Below are positions 43,893 to 51,278 of a DNA stretch of 64,000 nucleotides, in pieces. Below the pieces are notes generated by a model that worked only from the letters and a program-made list of their open reading frames with translations, had not been told where the DNA came from and did no database searches. The position numbers and the translations under genes were made by a program. The stretch is from Fibrobacter succinogenes. Its GTDB lineage: Bacteria; Fibrobacterota; Fibrobacteria; Fibrobacterales; Fibrobacteraceae. The stretch's first letter is position 1, and each line of letters starts with the position of its first letter. The stretch is taken from positions 21,672 to 85,671 of the forward strand of contig CADCGB010000011.1 in NCBI GenBank assembly GCA_902800815.1. Direction: 5' to 3'.

Positions 43893-46051
43893 ATGGCACG
43901 CGCACGCAAGACAATCACTCCGGACCCGTATGCGAAACCGATAGCGAAACCGCTACCGCCCGAGCAGAGTTTGCCCGGAAAGTTGCAGCAGTTCCAGTCG
44001 CCCACGCGCGCAAATTTCGAACTCGTGAGCCCCTACGGGGCAGCAGGCGACCAGCCGAAAGCCATCGAGGAATTGACCGAAGGTTTCAAGCACGGGGAAC
44101 AGTTCCAGACGCTCCTCGGCGTGACGGGTTCCGGCAAGACTTTCACGATGGCGAACGTCATCAAGAACGTGGGCAAGCCGACGCTGATTCTCACGCACAA
44201 CAAGACGCTCGCAGCGCAGCTTTACCAGGAATTCAAGGCATTCTTCCCGCACAACGCGGTGGAATACTTCGTCAGTTATTACGACTACTTCCAGCCCGAA
44301 GCGTACATCCCGCACACGGATACCTTCATTGAGAAAGACGCGAGCATCAACGACGAAATCGACAAGCTCCGCCTGCGCGCGACTGCGAACTTGCTGACCC
44401 GCAGGGACGTGATTATCGTTGCCTCCGTGAGCTGCATCTACGGTTTGGGAAGCCCTTCGGAATATTTCGACCTGATGGTGCGAATCAAGAAGGGCGACGT
44501 TTACGACCGCGACAAAATTCTGCACGACCTCGTGCGAATTCAATATACGAGAAACGACTTCAGTCTGGAACGCGGTTCCTTCCGCGTGCACGGCGACGTC
44601 ATCGAGATTCACCCGAGTTACGATGAAGAAGGTCTGCGCATTGAGCTTTTCGGCGATGAAGTCGACAGGCTCGTTCGCTTCAACATCATTACCGGCGAAG
44701 TCACTCAGGAAATGGACGAGATGACCATCGCTCCGGCAAAGCACTCGCGGAACTCGACAAGGAAGGCAAGGTGCTGGAATCAGCCCGCCTCAGCAGCCGC
44801 ACTCGATACGACATGGAAATGATTCGCGAAACAGGCCAGTGCAGCGGCATCGAGAACTACTCCCGCATTATCGAGAACCGCGCCCCGGGTACGCGCCCCT
44901 TCACGCTTATCGACTACTTCGGCGATGACTGGCTCCTGATGATTGATGAATCGCACGTGAGCATTCCGCAGGTGGGCGGCATGGCCGAAGGCGATAAGAG
45001 CCGCAAGACGACGCTGGTACAGTACGGGTTCCGCCTCCCCTGCGCACTCGACAACCGCCCGATGAACTTTGCCGAATTTGAGTACATGTACCCGAAGCAG
45101 GTTTTGTTCGTGAGTGCGACTCCCGGCGATTACGAACTTACCAAGACAGGCGGCGTCGTTACCGAACAAATTAACAGGCCGACCGGACTTCTGGACCCGA
45201 AAATCGAGATGTTCCCCATCAAGGGCCAGATGGACGTGCTCCTGTACCGCATCGAAGAAGTCGTCAAGAACGGCGACCGCGTGCTCGTCACGACGCTCAC
45301 CAAAAAGATGGCACAGGACCTTACCGACTTCTTCGTGGAAGCGGGCATTCGCGCGCGTTACCTGCACAGCGACATCAAAACTTTGGAACGCCACGAATTG
45401 ATTCGCGGACTCCGCACCGGAGAATTCGACGTACTCGTAGGCATCAACCTGCTACGTGAAGGCCTAGACCTGCCCGAAGTGAGTATGGTCGCGATTCTCG
45501 ATGCCGACAAGGAAGGGTTCCTCCGTAACTACCGTAGCCTCATCCAGACGATGGGACGCGCGAGCCGTAACGTGAACGGAACCGTATTGCTTTTTGCCGA
45601 CAACATGACCGACAGCCTGGAAAAGGCTATTTCCGAAACTGCCCGCCGTCGCAGCGTGCAGGAAGAATTCAACAAGGAACACGGCATCACGCCGAAGTCC
45701 GTAACCCGCAAGTTAGAAGACGACCTGCGGATCAACGACCCGCTTGGCGATATCGGCGACGATTCCGTCGACGACGACTGGGAAGACGACAACACCGGGA
45801 TCCGCCCGATGGAACCGCTACAGCCTTCGAGCAAGACGAAGAAGAAGGCCTCCCGTTACTCCAAGCGCGCGGAGAACGCCGAACTGAGCGAAACCATTGG
45901 CGTCACACCTCCGGCAGCACGAGCGAAACGCGGTACCCCAGGCAAACAAAACATCGAAGATCTTGAACGTCAGATGAAAGAAGCCGCCGCACGCCTCGAC
46001 TTCGAAGAAGCCGCGCGCCTCCGCGACATCATCCGTGGCATGCAGGACTAA
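43893..46051 (+). pseudogene. uvrB: Excinuclease ABC subunit B, interrupted by a frame-disrupting deletion
   Basis: The first part (43893 to about 44744, 284 residues) is a normal UvrB start with the Walker A segment [13 protein letters not shown] and the damage-binding hairpin [15 protein letters not shown]. At APAKH the frame shifts; the second part resumes in another frame with [17 protein letters not shown] and runs to 46051 with [13 protein letters not shown], motif [11 protein letters not shown] and a C-terminal UVR domain. The segment normally found between (FVT..RLE..I..I..EL, roughly 22-25 residues) is missing, so this is a deletion, not a single-base slip. The rest of the gene is intact. 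Either a recent mutation or an assembly or sequencing error. UvrB is part of nucleotide excision repair. Confidence 0.9.
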
Positions 46052-46066
46052 TTTCCAAAACAAAAA

Positions 46067-46094
46067 ATCCCGCGAATTTCTCCGCGGGATTTTT
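46067..46094. terminator. Bidirectional terminator between uvrB and ilvE
   Basis: ATCCCGCG-AATTTCTC-CGCGGGAT followed by TTTT on the plus strand and, on the other side, a run of A that gives T on the minus strand. Confidence 0.8.
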
Positions 46095-46117
46095 CACATT
46101 CGTCATGTTCGCGACAA

Positions 46118-47149
46118 TTACACATCCACCACTTCAGTCCAGCCGAACGGATCTTCGGCTTCACCGAACTGGATAGCCGTGTACTTCGTGAAGAGTTCCG
46201 TGCAGACAGGGCCCGGATTCTTACCGTCACCGTAGGTGAATTCCTTACCGGCAACCGGATCCACAATCTTCTTGATCGGGGTGATCACGGCGGCGGTACC
46301 GCATTCGGCGGTTTCGGAGAATTCAGCGAGTTCTTCGAACGGGACCTGGCGGCGTTCCACGGTGTAGCCGAGGTATTCAGCAAGCTGCTGCAGGCTCTTG
46401 TTCGTAATCGACGGCAGGATGGATTCGGACTTCGGGGTCACGTAGGTCTTGCCCTTGATGCCGAAGAAGTTTGCCGGACCGCATTCGTCGATGTACTTCT
46501 TTTCCTTTGCATCGAGGTAAATCGTGCTGGAGTAGCCGAGCTTCTTGGCCTCTGCGAGGGAGAGCAAGCTGGCAGCGTAGTTACCGCCGACCTTCACCGT
46601 ACCCGTACCCTGCGGAGCGGCGCGGTCGAAGTTGCGGCTAATCATCATATCCACGGGCTTGAAACCGTCCTTGAAGTACGGACCCACCGGAGTCACGAAC
46701 ATCAACAGCAGGTATTCGTCGGAGGGCTTCACGCCGACTTCCGGGCTCGTACCGATGAGGAGCGGGCGGATGTAGAGCGTTGCACCGTGACCGTACGGCG
46801 GAATAAAGCGGGCGTTGGCCTTCACCACGGTGTGGACCATCTCGCGGAACAGTTCGACCGGCGGTACGGCCATGAGCACGCGGTTAGCCGTGTTCTGCAT
46901 GCGCTTCGCATTCTCGTCGACGCGGAAGATACGGACCTTGCCGTCCTTGCCCGTGTAAGCCTTGAGGCCTTCGAAACCTTCCTGGCCGTAGTGCAAGCAT
47001 GTAGCGGCCATGTGGATGCTGATGTCCTTGGAAGAAGAAAGTTCGACCTTGCCCCACTTGCCATCGCGGTAGTAGCAGCGGACATTGTAATCGGTATCGT
47101 AATAACCGAAGGGGAGCGTCTTCCAATCGACAGTGTTCAAATCAAGCAT
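46118..47149 (-). CDS. ilvE: Branched-chain amino acid aminotransferase
   Basis: 343 residues. Class IV PLP enzyme that makes or degrades Leu, Ile and Val by exchange with glutamate. The catalytic Lys is in GTGTVKVGGNYAASL; other family segments are LHYGQEGFEGLKAYTGKDG, RPLLIGTSPEVGV, YIDECGPANFFGI and ETAECGTAAVITPI. The length and motifs fit the longer (eukaryotic/Bcat-like) subgroup. A ribosome site AGGTG and a TACCTTTA promoter-like box lie upstream of the ATG. Confidence 0.95.
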   Translation of the reverse strand: MLDLNTVDWKTLPFGYYDTDYNVRCYYRDGKWGKVELSSSKDISIHMAATCLHYGQEGFEGLKAYTGKDGKVRIFRVDENAKRMQNTANRVLMAVPPVELFREMVHTVVKANARFIPPYGHGATLYIRPLLIGTSPEVGVKPSDEYLLLMFVTPVGPYFKDGFKPVDMMISRNFDRAAPQGTGTVKVGGNYAASLLSLAEAKKLGYSSTIYLDAKEKKYIDECGPANFFGIKGKTYVTPKSESILPSITNKSLQQLAEYLGYTVERRQVPFEELAEFSETAECGTAAVITPIKKIVDPVAGKEFTYGDGKNPGPVCTELFTKYTAIQFGEAEDPFGWTEVVDV

Positions 47150-47471
47150 ATATTCACCTTTTTGTGCAATTTGTGCATTTTTAAAGGTATCATTCGGTAC
47201 CGCACAGAAAAATACAATTCTAAACGCGCTTTTGGCATCCCTTGTTCAAAAATTTTGCAAAAAAATTGCACCCTATTACAAAGGGGGAAGTCTCCCCCTG
47301 ATTGCAGCCCCGGCTCCACCGGGTCTTCCATCACCCCCTCGAGCGGGGGCACCCCGCAACGCCCCACCTAAAGGTGGCCATGTACACTAAGGCCTTACCC
47401 AAAGGGCATAACTCCACTAAGTGCTAAAGCACTAAGAGTCGTATAAAAGGCCAAGTGTCCAAAGGCCGGCC
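47150..47471. other. Intergenic region with several short hairpins
   Basis: No gene seen. After the ilvE promoter the sequence holds a series of small palindromes: GGGGGA-AGTC-TCCCCC (47283-47298), CCCGG..CCGGG (47309-47323), CCCCC-TCGAGC-GGGGG (47334-47349), CCACC-TAAA-GGTGG and AGTGC-TAAA-GCACT (47420-47433). Some may end the FISUMP lipoprotein transcript, which reads leftward into this region. Confidence 0.4.
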
Positions 47472-48380
47472 TTATTCAGAGTCCTGGACGCAACGGACAG
47501 AGTACCCGAAGAACTTATCATGGCTAGCCAGACGCGCCTTATCGCTATCGTGGCTCAACTCCATGATATATGCATAGAGGTCACCGTACTCAGTAGAGCT
47601 CCAGAAATACGCATAGGTGCCCCCATTGCAATACGAGACAATGAAGCCTCCGAAACCAGCAGGCAGCGCAGTGAAGGAATAATCATCCGTTCCGTTTTCG
47701 CCATCGCTATAATACCAGCCGCTAGTAGACTTGAGTTTCTTACCTGTTGTATTGCGTATCTCGGGTACAGCCGATCGTCCCCCGACAGCTGTAATTAACG
47801 TATCCCATTCCGTTTGCGTAGGCAAGTGCCAACCCTCGGGGCAAATACCGCGCACCGGGTATGTCGGCGAGCATTTGTTTCCGTTGCCGCAACCCTTGCC
47901 GTTCGCACTCCACTCGCCCACGCTGTCCATCGCGGCAGCCCACGTGTAAAGGCGCCCGTACTTGGCACAATATTCTACAGAATCTTTATAACACCAGCTA
48001 GTGGAATCGGAGGTGTAACTGCTATCGTTAAGGGTATAATTATAGGGAACGTCAGTATATGCGTAGTTCAGGTTCTCCGCCATCCACGTCTGCGTGCCGA
48101 TGGTAACCGTCTTGTAAGTCTGCCCATCGCGTTCGTCAGTCATAGTCCCCTTAACTACAGTCGATGGATCTACGTACCCCTCACTCGACGAAGACTCCAC
48201 AGAACTACTGCTGGGTTTAGTACTACTACTGGACACACTTGTCTCGCTATCGCTCGACTTCGGTGTGACGCTGGACGAAGACCCGTCCGAAGGGCGCGTC
48301 GCAAAACTGCTGTCGTTGTCGCCACAAGCAACCAGCACCGCCGCCACAAAACCAATCACCAGAAAACGCATCAAGGCCAT
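47472..48380 (-). CDS. FISUMP-domain lipoprotein
   Basis: 302 residues from the ATG at 48380, which has AGGAGG 7 bases upstream; the longer open frame upstream is not needed. Lipoprotein signal with lipobox (VAAVLVAC), then a Ser-rich linker of about 60 residues typical of Fibrobacter exported proteins. The rest is the Fibrobacter major paralogous domain TIGR02145: KTVTIGTQTWMAENLNYAY, GRLYTWAAAMDS, ICPEGWHLPTQTEWDTL, and the ending YSVRCVQD. Role unknown, probably on the cell surface. It shares this domain with the protein at 19236-22160. Confidence 0.9.
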   Translation of the reverse strand: MALMRFLVIGFVAAVLVACGDNDSSFATRPSDGSSSSVTPKSSDSETSVSSSSTKPSSSSVESSSSEGYVDPSTVVKGTMTDERDGQTYKTVTIGTQTWMAENLNYAYTDVPYNYTLNDSSYTSDSTSWCYKDSVEYCAKYGRLYTWAAAMDSVGEWSANGKGCGNGNKCSPTYPVRGICPEGWHLPTQTEWDTLITAVGGRSAVPEIRNTTGKKLKSTSGWYYSDGENGTDDYSFTALPAGFGGFIVSYCNGGTYAYFWSSTEYGDLYAYIMELSHDSDKARLASHDKFFGYSVRCVQDSE

Positions 48381-48404
48381 AAACACTCCTCCAAATAAGC
48401 ACCT

Positions 48405-48412
48405 GAAATATA
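48405..48412 (-). promoter_or_regulatory. Promoter -7-like box of the FISUMP lipoprotein gene (TATATTTC)
   Basis: Minus-strand TATATTTC, 24 bases before the ATG at 48380. Confidence 0.4.
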
Positions 48413-48519
48413 CATTCAAAATCATAATTTCTGCATTTTTATTACAAAAAATGTACAGCGGGGTCTTAGGGGGTTACCTCGTTGCCTATAGAAAACTTGA
48501 AAACTCCCCTTAAAAAAAC

Positions 48520-48527
48520 TATCTTTG
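48520..48527 (+). promoter_or_regulatory. Promoter -7-like box of the aminotransferase gene (TATCTTTG)
   Basis: Exact TAnnTTTG match, 29 bases before the ATG, with CTTG 20 bases further upstream. Confidence 0.5.
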
Positions 48528-48556
48528 CGCGCGGAATTTTTAACAGGACCAAGGTC

Positions 48557-49849
48557 ATGAGCTACAATCCTCTCGCCGAACAGGCAAACGCGGAACTCTC
48601 CGCAAACGGCTGCAACGTTCTCTCCATGCTTTCCGAAAGGGGCAAGGCAATCTTCTTCCCGCGCAAGGGCATTCTGGGCCAGGGCGCCGAAGCCAAGGGC
48701 TCCGAAATCAACGCGACTATCGGCACCGCCCTCGAAGACGACGGGAGCCCGCTCGTGCTCGACTGCGTGCTCAAGAGCCTGAACCTCCCCAAGCAGGCGT
48801 TCCTGTACGCCCCGAGTTTCGGCAACCCCGACCTCCGCAAGGCCTGGAAGGAACAGATTGTCCGCAAGAACCCGAGCCTCGCCGGCAAGCAGTTCAGTAA
48901 CCCGGTCGTGACCTGCGCCCTCACCCACGCCATCAGCTGCGCGGGCTACCTCTTCCTCGACCCGGGTGACGAAGTCATCATCCCGGACCTCTACTGGGAC
49001 AACTACGAGCTCGTGTTCGTGAACAGCTGCGGCGCGAAGATCAAGACGTTCAACACCTTCAAGGACGGCGGGTTCGATACCGAAGCCCTCAAGGCCGCCC
49101 TCGCCGAAAGCAAGAGCCAAAAGAAGGTCGTGCTCCTGAACTTCCCGAACAACCCGACCGGCTACACCGCAACAGAGAAGGAAGCCGTCGAAATCGCGAA
49201 GATCCTCACCGACTGCGCCGCCGCGGGCAACAAGGTCGTGGCCCTGCTCGACGACGCCTACTTCGGACTCGTGTACGAGGAAGGCGTGACCAAGGAATCC
49301 CTGTTCGTGAAGCTGCTCGAAGCCAACGAGAACCTGCTCGCCGTCAAGCTCGACGGTCCCACCAAGGAAGACTACGTGTGGGGCTTCCGCGTCGGGTTCA
49401 TGACCTTCGGTTTCAAGGGCGCCACCGAAGCCCAGCTCAAGGCCCTCGAAGACAAGGCCGCCGGTACGGTCCGCGGCAACATCTCTAACGCCCCGAGCAT
49501 CAGCCAGAAGATCTTGCTCGCCGCCTTCCAGAGCCCGGAATACCTGCAGCAGAAGCAGGAAAAGTACAACACGCTCAAGAAGCGCTTCGACATCATCAAG
49601 AACGAACTCGCCGCGCACCCGGAATACAAGGACGCGTTCGAGGCCATGCCGTGCAACAGCGGTTACTTCATGTGCATCAAGCCGAAGGGCGTAGATGCCG
49701 AGGAACTGCGTCAGAAGCTCATCAAGGACTACAGCACGGGAACCATCATGCTCTCAGGCCTTATCCGTGTCGCTTTCAGCGCCGTCCCGACCGACAAGCT
49801 CGGCAAGCTGTTCGAAAATATTTATAATTGTGTTTTGAAGATGAAGTAA
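48557..49849 (+). CDS. Class I/II PLP-dependent aminotransferase
   Basis: 430 residues from the ATG at 48557; the longer frame starts upstream of the promoter-like box. Fold type I motifs: a YAPSFGNPDLRKAW segment, DLYWDNYELVF, the FPNNPTGYTAT segment, the Asp/Tyr of LLDDAYFGLVYEEG, and the PLP-binding Lys in VKLDGPTKEDYVWGFRVGF. The amino-acid substrate cannot be told; aspartate- or alanine-type enzymes share these motifs. Citrate synthase follows after 31 bases on the same strand, so the two are probably co-transcribed. Confidence 0.87.
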   Translation: MSYNPLAEQANAELSANGCNVLSMLSERGKAIFFPRKGILGQGAEAKGSEINATIGTALEDDGSPLVLDCVLKSLNLPKQAFLYAPSFGNPDLRKAWKEQIVRKNPSLAGKQFSNPVVTCALTHAISCAGYLFLDPGDEVIIPDLYWDNYELVFVNSCGAKIKTFNTFKDGGFDTEALKAALAESKSQKKVVLLNFPNNPTGYTATEKEAVEIAKILTDCAAAGNKVVALLDDAYFGLVYEEGVTKESLFVKLLEANENLLAVKLDGPTKEDYVWGFRVGFMTFGFKGATEAQLKALEDKAAGTVRGNISNAPSISQKILLAAFQSPEYLQQKQEKYNTLKKRFDIIKNELAAHPEYKDAFEAMPCNSGYFMCIKPKGVDAEELRQKLIKDYSTGTIMLSGLIRVAFSAVPTDKLGKLFENIYNCVLKMK

Positions 49850-49880
49850 TTGGCGGTTAGGCCGCCCCTCCGGAGGATCA

Positions 49881-51170
49881 ATGTCCGATAAGGCAACACT
49901 AAACTATAATGGAAAAAGCTACGAACTCCCCGTGGTGGAAGGTTCCGAGGGCGAACACGGCCTCGACATCAGCACGCTGCGCAAGGATTCCGGGCTTGTC
50001 ACGCTGGATTACGGCTACCTGAACACGGGCAGCACCAAGAGCGCCATTACGTTTGTTGACGGCGAAAAGGGCATCCTCCGCTACCGAGGCTACTCCATCG
50101 AAGATCTTGCCGAGAAGGCGACCTTCCCCGAGACCGCCTGGCTTTTGATTTACGGCGAACTCCCGACGCAGGAACAACTCGGCCACTTCCGCACACTCTT
50201 GACGGAAAACGCCCTCCTGCACGAGAACCTGCTGCACTTCTTCCGCGAGATGCCGCCGAGCGCACACCCGATGGGCATCCTCAGTTCCATCGTGAACGCC
50301 GTGGGCCTCTTTACCCCGCGCTTCTACGACGACGAAAACATCGCGAGCGCATTCGAGCTCACGACCGCGGGCCTGATTTCCAAGATTCGCACCATCGCCG
50401 CCTTCGCCTACAAGGCAAGCATCGGCGAACCGTTCGTTTATCCGGAAGCAGAACGCAGCTACTGCAGCAACTTCCTGAACATGATGTTCAGCAGTAAGGC
50501 ACGCCCCTACCACCCGGACCCGATCATGGAACGTGCGCTCAACACGCTCCTGATTGTGCATGCCGACCACGAGCAGAACTGCTCCACCTCGACCGTGCGC
50601 ATGGTGGGCAGCTCGCAGGCGAACCTCTACGCGAGTATCTGTGCAGGCATCTGCGCCCTGTGGGGCCCGCTCCACGGCGGTGCGAACCAGGCCGTGCTCG
50701 AAACGCTCCTGCGCATCCAGCAGAGCGGCATGACCATCGAGCAGGTGATGGACAAGGCCAAGGACAAGAAGGACCCGTTCCGCCTTTCCGGATTCGGCCA
50801 CCGCGTGTACAAGAGCTACGATCCGCGCGCGAAGGTTCTCAAGAAGCTCATGTACCAGGTGTTCGAGCGCGAGCACGTGCACGACCCGCTCCTGGATATC
50901 GCCATCAAGCTCGAAGAAGCCGCCCTGAAGGACGACTACTTCATCGCGCGCAAGCTCTACCCGAACGTGGACTTCTACTCGGGCATCCTCTACCGCGCCA
51001 TGGGCATCCCGACGAACATGCTTACCGTGATGTTCGCCATCGGGCGACTCCCCGGCTGGATCGCCCACTGGAAGGAAATGCACGACGACCCGAATTCCAA
51101 GATCAACCGTCCGCGCCAGATTTACGTGGGCCAGACGGCAAGACCCTGGATTGATAGGGACAAACGATAA
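49881..51170 (+). CDS. gltA: Citrate synthase
   Basis: 429 residues, the length of the hexameric Gram-negative type. First step of the citric acid cycle, condensing acetyl-CoA and oxaloacetate. Motifs: GILRYRGYSIEDLAEKATF, the catalytic His in HADHEQNCSTSTVR and LHGGANQAVLETL, and GFGHRVYKSYDPRAKVL, with the third catalytic Asp in the PNVDFYSGILYRAMG block. The start ATG has GGAGG 4 bases upstream. A terminator follows. Confidence 0.97.
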   Translation: MSDKATLNYNGKSYELPVVEGSEGEHGLDISTLRKDSGLVTLDYGYLNTGSTKSAITFVDGEKGILRYRGYSIEDLAEKATFPETAWLLIYGELPTQEQLGHFRTLLTENALLHENLLHFFREMPPSAHPMGILSSIVNAVGLFTPRFYDDENIASAFELTTAGLISKIRTIAAFAYKASIGEPFVYPEAERSYCSNFLNMMFSSKARPYHPDPIMERALNTLLIVHADHEQNCSTSTVRMVGSSQANLYASICAGICALWGPLHGGANQAVLETLLRIQQSGMTIEQVMDKAKDKKDPFRLSGFGHRVYKSYDPRAKVLKKLMYQVFEREHVHDPLLDIAIKLEEAALKDDYFIARKLYPNVDFYSGILYRAMGIPTNMLTVMFAIGRLPGWIAHWKEMHDDPNSKINRPRQIYVGQTARPWIDRDKR

Positions 51171-51191
51171 GCGAAAAGCATTAACGAGAAG

Positions 51192-51222
51192 TCGCCGGCG
51201 ATATGCCGGCGATTTTCTTTTT
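51192..51222 (+). terminator. Terminator of citrate synthase
   Basis: TCGCCGGC-GATAT-GCCGGCGA followed by TTTTCTTTTT, 22 bases after the stop. Confidence 0.85.
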
Positions 51223-51227
51223 GCGCA

Positions 51228-51269
51228 ATTAAACGGCGCGCATTAAACGGTGCGCATTAAACGGCGCGC
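51228..51269. repeat. Three tandem copies of a 14-bp unit
   Basis: ATTAAACGGCGCGC, ATTAAACGGTGCGC, ATTAAACGGCGCGC in direct tandem; only one base differs. It sits between the citrate synthase terminator and the end of the opposing glycosidase gene. Confidence 0.85.
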
Positions 51270-51278
51270 GACCCGCTC

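Noticed and set aside
43893..46051. Programmed frameshift in uvrB
   Set aside because: More than 20 conserved codons are missing at the junction, so a one-base ribosomal shift would not restore the protein, and no slippery sequence is seen.
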